15,740 nt of DNA from NCBI GenBank assembly GCA_902480035.1, contig CABSRC010000030.1, forward strand, positions 1-15,740, read 5' to 3'. A program made the translations under genes and the position numbers. The notes below the pieces were generated by a model. It made no database searches and was not told the origin of the DNA. It was given only the letters and a program-made list of their open reading frames with translations. Below are positions 1-6,804 of this stretch, in pieces (the stretch's first letter is position 1; every line of letters begins with the position of its first letter). This DNA comes from an uncultured Streptococcus sp. Its GTDB lineage: Bacteria; Bacillota; Bacilli; Lactobacillales; Streptococcaceae.

Positions 1-9
1 GATTTATAT

Positions 10-90
10 GGAGAGATAGCAAAGAGACTAAACGCGGCGGACTGTAAATCCGCTCCTTCAGGTTCGGGGGTTCGAATCCCTCTCTCTCCA
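10..90 (+). tRNA. tRNA-Tyr (GTA)
   Basis: This is a class II tRNA of 81 nt with a long variable arm. The acceptor stem pairs GGAGAGA (10-16) with TCTCTCC (83-89), and the discriminator base is A90. The anticodon stem GCGGA/TCCGC holds the loop CTGTAAA, with anticodon GTA at 44-46, which reads UAU/UAC tyrosine codons. The T-loop is TTCGAAT. The terminal CCA at 88-90 belongs to the acceptor and discriminator, so the functional CCA tail must be added after transcription. It is followed 49 nt later by tRNA-Gln and probably belongs to a longer tRNA operon that starts left of the window. Confidence 0.97.
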
Positions 91-139
91 TTAGCGTTCA
101 TTGTGACGATGATAAAGTGACTAATGTCAGCGCTCTTTT

Positions 140-211
140 TGGGGTATAGCCAAGCGGTAAGGCAAGGGACTTTGACTCCCTCATGCGTTGGTTCGAATCC
201 AGCTACCCCAG
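140..211 (+). tRNA. tRNA-Gln (TTG)
   Basis: This is a 72-nt class I tRNA. The acceptor stem pairs TGGGGTA (140-146) with TACCCCA (204-210), and the discriminator is G211. The anticodon stem AGGGA/TCCCT encloses CTTTGAC, with anticodon TTG at 172-174, which reads CAA and, by wobble, CAG glutamine codons. The T-arm has the standard GGTTCGAATCC core. CCA is not encoded. It lies downstream of tRNA-Tyr in the same direction and is followed by a hairpin that probably ends the operon. Confidence 0.97.
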
Positions 212-235
212 TTCTTAGGTAATATCGGATAAGTG

Positions 236-267
236 ATAAAATATCTATCTAGGTATTTTATTTCTTT
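236..267 (+). terminator. Probable rho-independent terminator of the tRNA-Tyr/tRNA-Gln unit
   Basis: ATAAAATATCT (236-246) pairs with AGGTATTTTAT (251-261) to give an 11-bp stem with one T-G wobble and an ATCT tetraloop. It is followed by TTCTTT. The stem is AT-rich and the T-run is interrupted, so termination may be incomplete and some transcript could read into rpsA. Confidence 0.6.
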
Positions 268-302
268 ATAGGATGAGTCGTTAAAGATTGTAGTTGATCT
301 CA

Positions 303-336
303 TTGCGAGTGCTTGCTTAGGAAAAATAATTATAAG
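303..336 (+). promoter_or_regulatory. Candidate rpsA promoter (weak match)
   Basis: A TTGCGA box (303-308) lies 16 nt before AATAAT (325-330); TATAAG (331-336) is another possible -10. Either would start the transcript close to the palindrome at 341-360, which would put that hairpin at or near the 5' end of the rpsA mRNA. No box matches consensus well, so this is a best guess for where rpsA transcription begins after the upstream terminator. Confidence 0.3.
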
Positions 337-340
337 TATG

Positions 341-360
341 TCAAGTTTTAGAAAACTTGA
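341..360 (+). promoter_or_regulatory. Palindrome in the rpsA leader
   Basis: TCAAGTTTT (341-349) is followed after two bases by its exact reverse complement AAAACTTGA (352-360). As RNA it would fold into an 8-bp stem with a TAGA tetraloop, ending 5 nt before the GGAGG ribosome binding site at 366-370. There is no T-run, so it is not a terminator. It could be a 5' stabilising hairpin, a site for autogenous control by S1, or a DNA operator; the sequence alone does not decide. Confidence 0.5.
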
Positions 361-379
361 TTGTTGGAGGATTTTTTAG

Positions 380-1579
380 ATGAATGAATTTGAAGATTTG
401 CTAAACAGTGTTAGCCAAGTTGAACCAGGTGACGTTGTTACTGCTGAAGTATTGACAGTTGACGCGAACCAAGCTAACGTTGCAATCTCTGGAACTGGTG
501 TCGAAGGTGTCTTGACTCTTCGCGAATTGACAAACGATCGTGATGCTGATATCAACGACTTGGTAAAACCAGGTGAAACACTTGAATTGCTTGTTCTTCG
601 TCAAGTAGTTGGGAAAGATACTGATACAGTAACTTACCTTGTATCTAAAAAACGTTTGGAAGCTCGCAAAGCATGGGACAAATTGGTCGGACGTGAAGAA
701 GAAGTTGTTACTGTTAAAGGAACTCGCGCTGTTAAGGGCGGACTTTCAGTAGAATTTGAAGGACTTCGTGGATTTATTCCAGCTTCAATGCTTGATACTC
801 GTTTTGTACGTAACACTGAACGTTTCGTAGGTCAAGAATTTGATGCTAAAATCAAAGAAGTAGATCCGAAAGAAAACCGCTTCATCCTTTCTCGTCGTGA
901 AGTTGTTGAAGCTGAATCAGCTGCAGCACGCGCAGAAGTATTTGGTAAATTGAACGTTGGTGATGTCGTAACTGGTAAAGTTGCACGTATCACAAGCTTC
1001 GGTGCCTTCATCGACCTTGGTGGTGTTGATGGATTGGTTCACTTGACAGAATTGTCACACGAACGCAACGTATCACCTAAATCAGTTGTAACTGTTGGTG
1101 AAGAAATCCAAGTGAAAGTTCTTGACTTGAACGAAGAAGAAGGTCGTGTATCACTTTCATTGAAAGCTACAACACCTGGACCTTGGGATGGCGTAGAACA
1201 AAAATTGGCTGCTGGTGATGTGATCGAAGGAACTGTTAAACGTTTGACTGACTTCGGTGCATTCGTTGAAGTATTGCCAGGTATCGACGGACTTGTACAC
1301 ATCTCACAAATTTCACACAAACGTGTTGAAAATCCAAAAGATGTTCTTAAAGTTGGACAAGAAGTAACTGTTAAAGTTCTTGAAGTAAATGCTGCAGATG
1401 AACGTGTATCACTTTCTATCAAAGCTCTTGAAGAACGTCCAGCTCAAGAAGAAGGCGAAAAACAAGAAAAACGTCAATCTCGCCCACGTCGTCCAAAACA
1501 AGAAAAACGCGACTTTGATCTTCCAGAAACTCAAACTGGATTCTCAATGGCTGACTTGTTTGGCGATATCGAATTGTAA
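380..1579 (+). CDS. rpsA: 30S ribosomal protein S1 homolog, four S1 domains
   Basis: This 399-residue protein is an RNA-binding S1 protein expected to act at the ribosome in mRNA binding and translation initiation. Four OB-fold S1 repeats can be placed at about residues 16-92, 107-174, 191-261 and 277-348. The last two carry the classic motifs ITSFGAFIDLGGVDGLVH and LTDFGAFVEVLPGIDGLVH, each followed by VSLSIK or VSLSLK. Firmicute S1 has four repeats, against six in E. coli, so this is the usual length. After residue 350 comes a Lys/Arg/Gln/Glu-rich tail and a conserved-looking end, GFSMADLFGDIEL. The start is supported by GGAGG at 366-370, 9 nt upstream. Codon use is strongly biased, as in highly expressed genes. 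It appears monocistronic, ended by the hairpin at 1589-1614. It was identified by domain pattern and family length. Confidence 0.95.
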   Translation: MNEFEDLLNSVSQVEPGDVVTAEVLTVDANQANVAISGTGVEGVLTLRELTNDRDADINDLVKPGETLELLVLRQVVGKDTDTVTYLVSKKRLEARKAWDKLVGREEEVVTVKGTRAVKGGLSVEFEGLRGFIPASMLDTRFVRNTERFVGQEFDAKIKEVDPKENRFILSRREVVEAESAAARAEVFGKLNVGDVVTGKVARITSFGAFIDLGGVDGLVHLTELSHERNVSPKSVVTVGEEIQVKVLDLNEEEGRVSLSLKATTPGPWDGVEQKLAAGDVIEGTVKRLTDFGAFVEVLPGIDGLVHISQISHKRVENPKDVLKVGQEVTVKVLEVNAADERVSLSIKALEERPAQEEGEKQEKRQSRPRRPKQEKRDFDLPETQTGFSMADLFGDIEL

Positions 1580-1588
1580 TATTCAAAA

Positions 1589-1626
1589 GAGGCTGGGACA
1601 AAAGTCCTAGCCTCTCAATTGTTTTT
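1589..1626 (+). terminator. rpsA terminator, the first hairpin of the intergenic repeat
   Basis: GAGGCTGGGAC (1589-1599) pairs with GTCCTAGCCTC (1604-1614) around an AAAA loop: 11 bp with one G-T wobble. It is followed by TCAATTGTTTTT. It lies 10 nt past the rpsA stop codon, where a rho-independent terminator is expected. It is also the left end of the repeat described at 1589-1764. Confidence 0.7.
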
Positions 1627-1764
1627 GGATTGTCGAGCAAGACGCAGGGGTTGAGTGGGCTCTACTACGCTGATTTCATCAGCTTTTACAGCCCTACTCA
1701 ACTGTGCGGAGGTGGGACAACGAAATCGAATTCTAACGAATTACCGATTTCTGTCCCACTCTCT
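1589..1764 (+). repeat. Three-hairpin intergenic repeat, copy A
   Basis: This non-coding element matches the reverse complement of 15574-15740 over 167 bp (1598-1764) with six substitutions and no indels by direct comparison. It contains three secondary structures. The first is 1589-1614. The second spans 1643-1708: CGCA/TGCG, TTGAGT/ACTCAA, GGGCT/AGCCC with one bulged T, and an inner GCTGAT-ttc-ATCAGC hairpin. The third is 1712-1759: GTGGGACA/TGTCCCAC, GAAATCG/CGATTTC and AATTC/GAATT around TAAC, followed by TCTCTTTTTT. There is no open reading frame or transposase. I do not recognise it as BOX, RUP or SPRITE, but cannot exclude a named family. Confidence 0.85.
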
Positions 1765-1769
1765 TTTTT
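1712..1769 (+). terminator. Terminator-like third hairpin of repeat copy A
   Basis: GTGGGACA (1712-1719) pairs with TGTCCCAC (1752-1759), enclosing GAAATCG/CGATTTC and AATTC/GAATT. It is followed at once by TCTCTTTTTT. This would form a second strong stop behind rpsA and insulate the tRNA-Arg promoter, whose -35 box begins at 1772. Confidence 0.55.
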
Positions 1770-1771
1770 AC

Positions 1772-1800
1772 TTGTAAAATTCTCAAGAATTTGATATACT
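1772..1800 (+). promoter_or_regulatory. tRNA-Arg promoter
   Basis: TTGTAA (1772-1777) and TATACT (1795-1800) are separated by 17 nt, close to the sigma-A consensus. The expected start near 1807 is only a few bases before the mature tRNA 5' end at 1811, the typical layout for a single tRNA unit. Confidence 0.75.
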
Positions 1801-1810
1801 ATAACAGTTG

Positions 1811-1882
1811 CCACCCTTAGTGTAATGGATATCACGTAAGATTCCGGTTCTTGAGATGGGGGTTCGATTCCCTCAGGGTGGA
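1811..1882 (+). tRNA. tRNA-Arg (CCG)
   Basis: This is a 72-nt class I tRNA. Its acceptor stem pairs CCACCCT (1811-1817) with AGGGTGG (1875-1881), with discriminator A1882. The anticodon arm TAAGA/TCTTG encloses TTCCGGT, giving anticodon CCG at 1844-1846, which reads CGG arginine. The T-arm is GGGGG-TTCGATT-CCCTC. CCA is not encoded. CGG is a rare codon in low-GC streptococci, so this is a minor isoacceptor with its own promoter. Confidence 0.93.
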
Positions 1883-1894
1883 TGATTCATAACG

Positions 1895-1915
1895 AGGCTC
1901 CTCGGAGTCTTTTTT
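1895..1915 (+). terminator. tRNA-Arg terminator
   Basis: AGGCTC (1895-1900) pairs with GAGTCT (1905-1910) around CTCG, with one G-T wobble. A T-run (1910-1915) follows. The stem is short, so read-through into the NUDIX gene 24 nt later is plausible. Confidence 0.65.
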
Positions 1916-1938
1916 GCTCTTTCTTGGAGGAACATGCA

Positions 1939-2355
1939 ATGACAGTAAAATTAATCGCCCATACCTTGATTGAGAAAGACGGGAAGTATCTGCTTATCAA
2001 ACGCTCGAAAATAAAGCGAGGTCTCCCTAATGTCTATCCATCTTATTGGGATATTCCAGGTGGAAGTGTAGAAGAGAATGAATTGCCCAGAGAGGCTGCT
2101 CTACGTGAGGCTATGGAGGAGGTTAATCAAAAGCTTCGGATTAATAAGATTATCCACGAAGATAGTCAATTTGATGCCAGCAAAGATACTGTCTTTACAC
2201 GCCTAGTTTATGCTGGCGAGATTTTGGAAGAGCGTGATTTTATATTAGATCCAGAAGAGCATACAGACTTTAAATGGATTTCTTCTTTGAAAGACATAGA
2301 GAGCAATCTCGTTGTGCCTTATTTGCTTGAAATCCTTGCTGACAAATCCAAATAA
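1939..2355 (+). CDS. NUDIX hydrolase
   Basis: This 138-residue protein of the NUDIX superfamily hydrolyses a nucleoside diphosphate linked to some other moiety; its substrate cannot be read from the sequence. The Nudix box is complete: G42, five residues, E48, seven residues, R56-E57, two residues, E60-E61, preceded by the typical YWDIPGG strand. The reading frame is open back to an ATG at 1882, but that ATG overlaps the last base of tRNA-Arg. The chosen ATG at 1939 has GGAGG at 1926-1930, 8 nt upstream, and begins MTVKLIAHTLIEKDGKYLL, a normal Nudix N-terminus. No separate promoter is evident between the tRNA terminator and the ribosome binding site, so it may be expressed by read-through from the tRNA-Arg promoter. 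It converges on ldh, with a shared terminator between them. Confidence 0.9.
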   Translation: MTVKLIAHTLIEKDGKYLLIKRSKIKRGLPNVYPSYWDIPGGSVEENELPREAALREAMEEVNQKLRINKIIHEDSQFDASKDTVFTRLVYAGEILEERDFILDPEEHTDFKWISSLKDIESNLVVPYLLEILADKSK

Positions 2356-2362
2356 AGCAGCT

Positions 2363-2399
2363 AAAAAACATCCCCTTTTTAATAAGGAGATGTTTTTTT
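2363..2399. terminator. Bidirectional terminator between the NUDIX gene and ldh
   Basis: AAAAAACATC (2363-2372) pairs with GATGTTTTTT (2389-2398), with an inner CCTT/AAGG after one mismatch. The stem has A-runs on one side and T-runs on the other, so it can end transcription of the plus-strand NUDIX gene and of minus-strand ldh. It ends 2 nt from the ldh stop codon. Confidence 0.8.
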
Positions 2400-2400
2400 C

Positions 2401-3387
2401 TTAGTTTTTAGAAGCTTCTTGGAATTCAGGGTTTTTCCATGCTTCATCAATGATTGCTTGCAATTCATCAGCAGAAGCTTTCATTTTTTGTTGTTCCGCA
2501 TCGTTCAATGGGATGTTCACTGGACGTACAATACCGTGTGCACCTACGATGGCAGGTTGACCGATAAAGACGTTGCTAACACCATATTGACCTTCTTGGA
2601 ATACAGAAAGTGGAAGTACTGCATTTTCGTCATCAAGGATTGCTTTAGTGATACGAGCAAGGGCAACAGCGATACCGTAGTATGTAGCACCTTTTTTATT
2701 GATGATGGTGTAAGCAGCATCACGAACACCTTCGAACAATTCGATCAATTCAGTTTCTTGAACGTTTTGAGTGTCTTTAAGGAATTCTTCAAGGTTTACA
2801 CCAGCGATGTTAGCGTGTGACCATACAGCGAATTCTGAGTCCCCGTGTTCACCCATGATGTAGGCGTGCACTGAACGAGCATCAACGTCCAATTTTTCAG
2901 CAAGTGCTTGACGGAAACGAGCTGAGTCAAGAGAAGTACCAGAACCGATAACGCGTTCTTTAGGGAATCCTGAGAATTTCCATGTAGAGTATGTCAAAAC
3001 GTCAACTGGGTTAGCAGCTACAAGGAAGATACCGTTGAATCCTGATTCAATAACTTGTGTTACGATTGACTTGTTAATGGCAAGGTTTTTACCAACAAGA
3101 TCAAGGCGAGTTTCACCTGGTTTTTGAGGAGCACCTGCAGTAATTACAACAAGGTCAGCATCCGCACAGTCAGCGTACTCAGCCGCATAGATCTTCTTAG
3201 GTGAAGTGAAGGCAAGGGCGTGGCTAAGGTCAAGCGCATCTCCGACAGCTTTTTCGTGCAATTGAGGAATTTCGATAATTCCAAGCTCTTGTGCAATTCC
3301 TTGGTTGACAAGTGCAAATGCATAAGATGAACCTACGGCACCGTCACCGACAAGGATAACTTTTTTGTGTTGTTTAGTCAAATCCAT
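2401..3387 (-). CDS. ldh: L-lactate dehydrogenase
   Basis: This cytoplasmic enzyme reduces pyruvate to L-lactate while reoxidising NADH, the main redox-balancing step of homolactic fermentation; streptococcal enzymes are activated by fructose 1,6-bisphosphate. The 328-residue length is exactly the family norm. Visible features are the Rossmann motif GDGAVGSS (G14, G16, G19), the substrate-specificity loop APQKPGETR with Q88 and R94, AANPVD around N126, D154 and R157, and catalytic H181 in IMGEHGDSE. The frame is open to an ATG at 3468, but that would include the promoter at 3440-3468. The start at 3387 gives the family N-terminus (MDLTKQHKKVILVGDG). AAGGAG at 3400-3405 lies 12 nt from this ATG, a rather long spacing. 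The gene is monocistronic and its codon use is highly biased. Confidence 0.97.
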   Translation of the reverse strand: MDLTKQHKKVILVGDGAVGSSYAFALVNQGIAQELGIIEIPQLHEKAVGDALDLSHALAFTSPKKIYAAEYADCADADLVVITAGAPQKPGETRLDLVGKNLAINKSIVTQVIESGFNGIFLVAANPVDVLTYSTWKFSGFPKERVIGSGTSLDSARFRQALAEKLDVDARSVHAYIMGEHGDSEFAVWSHANIAGVNLEEFLKDTQNVQETELIELFEGVRDAAYTIINKKGATYYGIAVALARITKAILDDENAVLPLSVFQEGQYGVSNVFIGQPAIVGAHGIVRPVNIPLNDAEQQKMKASADELQAIIDEAWKNPEFQEASKN

Positions 3388-3439
3388 GAGTCTAAACGTC
3401 TCCTTCATTTTTTTTTGAGATAGATTCTCATACGACTTC

Positions 3440-3468
3440 ATTCTACCACTTTTGAAAGTCTTTGTCAT
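3440..3468 (-). promoter_or_regulatory. ldh promoter
   Basis: Reading leftward, ATGACA (3468-3463) and TAGAAT (3445-3440) are separated by 17 nt, each one base from the sigma-A consensus. The predicted start near 3433 leaves a leader of about 46 nt with the AAGGAG site. This supports starting ldh at 3387 rather than at upstream ATGs. Confidence 0.7.
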
Positions 3469-3489
3469 CTGAAACAGTATGAATCCTTG

Positions 3490-3504
3490 ATGTAAACGTT
3501 TTTA
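3490..3504. promoter_or_regulatory. cre-like (CcpA) site between ldh and gyrA
   Basis: ATGTAAACGTTTTTA matches the catabolite-responsive consensus WTGNAANCGNWNNCW at every defined position except the 14th, where T replaces C. It is centred about 64 bp upstream of the predicted ldh start, the arrangement seen where CcpA activates, and about 59 bp upstream of the predicted gyrA start. CcpA activation of ldh is known in several lactic acid bacteria; control at this site is inferred. Confidence 0.45.
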
Positions 3505-3540
3505 CGTTTGTGTTCCTAAGAAGAAAAATAGGCTAAAATG

Positions 3541-3549
3541 TGTTATAAT
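3541..3549 (+). promoter_or_regulatory. gyrA promoter (extended -10)
   Basis: A perfect TATAAT (3544-3549) is preceded by TG at 3541-3542 in the extended -10 arrangement (TGTTATAAT). The -35 position (about 3521-3526, AAGAAA) is poor, as extended -10 promoters tolerate. The start would be near 3556, 30 nt before the gyrA ATG. Confidence 0.7.
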
Positions 3550-3585
3550 AGTATGGTGAATTAAGTAAAGAGAGGCATTTTTTGA

Positions 3586-6042
3586 ATGCAGGATAATAAT
3601 CTAATTGATGTGAATTTAACATCAGAAATGAAGACGAGTTTTATCGATTATGCGATGAGTGTTATCGTAGCTCGTGCCCTACCTGATGTTCGGGATGGTT
3701 TAAAACCCGTTCACCGTCGTATTTTGTATGGTATGAATGAATTGGGTGTTACGCCAGATAAACCACATAAGAAGTCAGCCCGTATCACAGGGGATGTTAT
3801 GGGTAAATACCACCCACACGGGGATTCCTCTATTTATGAAGCCATGGTTCGGATGGCGCAATGGTGGAGCTATCGCTATATGCTAGTGGACGGCCATGGG
3901 AACTTTGGTTCTATGGACGGAGATGGGGCCGCTGCACAACGGTATACCGAAGCCCGTATGAGCAAGATCGCACTTGAGATGTTGCGGGATATCAATAAGA
4001 ATACAGTTGATTTTGCAGATAACTATGATGCCAGTGAGCGGGAGCCCATGGTGCTACCAGCACGCTTCCCTAACCTTCTTGTGAATGGAGCTACAGGGAT
4101 TGCTGTAGGTATGGCTACCAATATTCCACCTCATAATCTCGGTGAAACAATAGATGCCGTCAAATTGATGATGGACAATCCTGAAGTGACCACTCGTGAA
4201 CTCATGGAAGTGCTGCCTGGTCCAGATTTTCCAACCGGAGCCTTGGTCATGGGGAAATCAGGTATTCATAAGGCCTATGAAACAGGGAAAGGTTCAATTG
4301 TTCTTCGCTCTCGTACAGAGATTGAAGTGACCAAGAGTGGTCGTGAACGGATTGTCGTTACCGAGTTCCCTTATATGGTCAACAAAACCAAGGTTCACGA
4401 ACATATCGTTCGCTTGGTGCAAGAAAAACGGATCGAAGGGATTACAGCTGTACGTGATGAGTCTAACCGTGAAGGAGTTCGATTTGTGATCGAGGTTCGT
4501 AGGGATGCTTCGGCTAATGTCATTTTGAACAACCTATTTAAGATGACGCAAATGCAAACCAACTTTGGCTTCAATATGTTGGCGATTCAAAACGGTGTTC
4601 CAAAGATCCTTTCTCTTCGTCAAATTTTAGGTGCGTATATCGAGCACCAAACAGAAGTGGTGACTCGCCGGACCATCTTTGATAAAGAAAAAGCTGAAGC
4701 TCGTGCCCATATTTTAGAAGGCTTGCTGATTGCTTTGGATCACATTGATGAAGTAATCCGAATCATCCGCAATAGCCAGACAGACGCTGAAGCACAAGCT
4801 GAGTTGATGTCGAAGTTCAAGCTCTCTGAACGTCAAAGTCAAGCCATTTTGGACATGCGTCTTCGTCGTTTGACCGGTTTGGAACGAGACAAGATCCAGA
4901 GTGAATATGACGACTTGGTTGCCCTGATTGCTGATTTGGCTGATATTTTGGCTAAACCAGAGCGTGTGGCGACTATCATCAAGGAAGAATTAGAAGAAGT
5001 CAAACGCAAGTTTGGCGATGCTCGTCGAACTGAGTTGATGGTAGGGGAAGTTCTTTCTCTTGAAGATGAGGACTTGATTGAAGAAACAGATGTCTTAATT
5101 ACCCTTTCTAATAAAGGATACATCAAACGTTTGGACCAAGCTGAATTTACTGCACAAAAACGTGGTGGACGTGGGGTCCAAGGAACCGGTGTGAAGGACG
5201 ATGACTTTGTTCGTGAATTGGTTTCTACGAGCACCCATGATCATTTGCTCTTCTTTACCAATAAGGGGCGTGTCTATCGTCTAAAAGGCTATGAGATTCC
5301 AGAATATGGACGGACAGCTAAGGGATTGCCAATTGTCAACCTCCTAAAATTGGACGAAGGTGAATCGATTCAAACCATTATCAATGTGGAGCAAGATCGC
5401 AGTGATGAGTCTTATCTCTTCTTTACGACGCGACAAGGTGTAGTCAAGCGCACTAACGTAGCAGAATTTTCAAATATCCGTCAGAACGGTCTGAAAGCTC
5501 TGAACCTACGGGACGAGGATGAATTGATCAATGTCTTCCTTACAGATGGCAATACTGACGTCATTATCGGTACCAAATATGGATATTCAGTCCGCTTTAA
5601 TGAGGCAGTAGTTCGGAATATGGGACGTTCTGCTACAGGTGTACGTGGTGTGAATCTCCGTGATGGAGACAAGGTTGTTGGGGCAAGTGTTATTACCGAC
5701 CAGGACGAAGTATTGGTCATTACTGAAAAAGGGTATGGTAAGCGGACGATAGCTGGCGAATACCCAACCAAGGGCCGTGGTGGTAAAGGAATCAAAACAG
5801 CCAATATTACAGAGAAAAATGGTCCGTTAGCTGGTCTTTTAACCGTTAAAGGGGATGAAGATCTGATGATCATTACCGATACCGGAGTTATGATCCGGAC
5901 AGGTGTGGCTGACATTTCTCAAACGGGTCGTTCGACTCAGGGTGTGAAAGTCATGAGACTGGATCAGGATGCGAAAATTGTGACCTTTACAACTGTACAA
6001 CCTGATGAAAAAGATGAAGAAGTAGTGGAAGAAAACGAATAG
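3586..6042 (+). CDS. gyrA: DNA gyrase subunit A
   Basis: This is the 818-residue breakage-reunion subunit of DNA gyrase, which with GyrB introduces negative supercoils using ATP. The N-terminal winged-helix and tower region carries the catalytic tyrosine Y120 in AAAQRYTEARM. The quinolone-resistance region GKYHPHGDSSIYEAM has the wild-type residues S81 and E85. The C-terminal DNA-wrapping beta-pinwheel starts near residue 500 and has its GyrA-box in QKRGGRGVQG from about residue 523. The acidic C-terminal end (PDEKDEEVVEENE) is typical of Gram-positive GyrA. The start follows AGAGG at 3570-3574 at a somewhat long spacing of 11 nt, and the N-terminus is typical. srtA follows 13 nt after the stop with no visible promoter, so the two are probably co-transcribed. 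Confidence 0.98.
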   Translation: MQDNNLIDVNLTSEMKTSFIDYAMSVIVARALPDVRDGLKPVHRRILYGMNELGVTPDKPHKKSARITGDVMGKYHPHGDSSIYEAMVRMAQWWSYRYMLVDGHGNFGSMDGDGAAAQRYTEARMSKIALEMLRDINKNTVDFADNYDASEREPMVLPARFPNLLVNGATGIAVGMATNIPPHNLGETIDAVKLMMDNPEVTTRELMEVLPGPDFPTGALVMGKSGIHKAYETGKGSIVLRSRTEIEVTKSGRERIVVTEFPYMVNKTKVHEHIVRLVQEKRIEGITAVRDESNREGVRFVIEVRRDASANVILNNLFKMTQMQTNFGFNMLAIQNGVPKILSLRQILGAYIEHQTEVVTRRTIFDKEKAEARAHILEGLLIALDHIDEVIRIIRNSQTDAEAQAELMSKFKLSERQSQAILDMRLRRLTGLERDKIQSEYDDLVALIADLADILAKPERVATIIKEELEEVKRKFGDARRTELMVGEVLSLEDEDLIEETDVLITLSNKGYIKRLDQAEFTAQKRGGRGVQGTGVKDDDFVRELVSTSTHDHLLFFTNKGRVYRLKGYEIPEYGRTAKGLPIVNLLKLDEGESIQTIINVEQDRSDESYLFFTTRQGVVKRTNVAEFSNIRQNGLKALNLRDEDELINVFLTDGNTDVIIGTKYGYSVRFNEAVVRNMGRSATGVRGVNLRDGDKVVGASVITDQDEVLVITEKGYGKRTIAGEYPTKGRGGKGIKTANITEKNGPLAGLLTVKGDEDLMIITDTGVMIRTGVADISQTGRSTQGVKVMRLDQDAKIVTFTTVQPDEKDEEVVEENE

Positions 6043-6055
6043 ATAAGGGGACAGC

Positions 6056-6799
6056 ATGTCACGCAAAAGAAAAAAGAAAAAGAGTTTACGTAATACTCTT
6101 ATCAACATCGTTGCAACACTTTTGATTATTCTCTCGCTTCTCTTAATTTTCAATGCTCCGATCCGCAATATGATCATGGTTTGGCATACCAACCAATACC
6201 AGGTTAGCAAGGTCGATAAAAAGACTATTGATAAAAACAAAGAAGTGAAGACGAGCTTTGATTTCAAACATGTCCAGTCACTCTCGACGGAAGCCGTGAT
6301 CAATGCCCAATGGCAGGCTCAAAAACTTCCTGTAATTGGGGGGATTTCGATTCCTGAATTGAACATGAACCTTCCAATTTTTAAAGGACTCGAAAACGTA
6401 GCCCTTTACTATGGAGCAGGGACTATGAAGGAAAACCAAGTCATGGGACAAGGCAATTATTCTCTTGCTAGTCACCACGTATTTGGCCTTACTGGAGCAA
6501 ATGCCATGCTGTTCTCACCATTAGAGAAAGCCAAGGCTGGTATGAAGATCTACATCACGGACAAAGAAAAAATCTATACTTATGTCATCTCGTCTGTTGA
6601 GACAGTGACTCCAGACCGTGTAGATGTCATTCAAGATCGTGAAGGTGTTAATGAAATCACCTTGGTGACCTGTGAGGATGCTGCAGCGACTTACCGTACG
6701 ATTGTAAAAGGAAACTTGGAAACCTCTGTTGACTATGACAAGGCTCCAAAGGACATCCTGGATTCATTCAGCAAGTCTTATAATCAAATGCAACTTTAA
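6056..6799 (+). CDS. srtA: Class A sortase
   Basis: This 247-residue membrane-anchored transpeptidase cleaves LPXTG motifs of surface proteins and joins them to lipid II for cell wall attachment. The N-terminus is very basic (MSRKRKKKKS), followed by one hydrophobic segment at about residues 13-36, which gives the expected type II topology with the catalytic domain outside. The catalytic triad is H140 (in SLASHHVFG), C206 (in LVTCED) and R214 (in ATYRTIVKG). The His-to-Cys and Cys-to-Arg spacings of 66 and 8 residues agree with streptococcal SrtA. The ribosome binding site AAGGGG is at 6045-6050. Placement directly downstream of gyrA is characteristic of streptococcal housekeeping SrtA. No LPXTG substrate gene lies nearby, as expected for a sortase serving many substrates. 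A strong terminator follows at 6805. Confidence 0.96.
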   Translation: MSRKRKKKKSLRNTLINIVATLLIILSLLLIFNAPIRNMIMVWHTNQYQVSKVDKKTIDKNKEVKTSFDFKHVQSLSTEAVINAQWQAQKLPVIGGISIPELNMNLPIFKGLENVALYYGAGTMKENQVMGQGNYSLASHHVFGLTGANAMLFSPLEKAKAGMKIYITDKEKIYTYVISSVETVTPDRVDVIQDREGVNEITLVTCEDAAATYRTIVKGNLETSVDYDKAPKDILDSFSKSYNQMQL

Positions 6800-6804
6800 G
6801 AAAT

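Noticed and set aside
93..140. Possible terminator between tRNA-Tyr and tRNA-Gln (AGCG/CGCT and TGAC/GTCA followed by CTTTTT)
   Set aside because: The stem is interrupted by large bulges and the last T is the first base of tRNA-Gln, so it is more likely a spacer or processing structure.
1589..1764. The repeat as an insertion sequence or MITE with target duplication
   Set aside because: No transposase frame, no clear terminal inverted repeats across the whole element and no flanking direct repeat were seen. Mobilisation in trans is possible but unsupported.
1882..1938. Upstream ATG start for the NUDIX gene at 1882
   Set aside because: It overlaps the discriminator base of tRNA-Arg and runs through the terminator; the ATG at 1939 has a good ribosome binding site and a normal family N-terminus.
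3388..3468. 27-residue N-terminal extension of ldh from the ATG at 3468
   Set aside because: It would begin at the -35 box of a good promoter; streptococcal Ldh is 328 residues, which the start at 3387 gives exactly.
3826..3840. Quinolone-resistance substitution in gyrA
   Set aside because: Codons for S81 and E85 are the susceptible forms; nothing unusual was seen in this region.
4839..5915. Long antisense open frames inside gyrA (4839-5234 and 5481-5915)
   Set aside because: They mirror the codon pattern of gyrA, have low-complexity Ser/Arg/Pro-rich translations and no ribosome binding sites or promoters.
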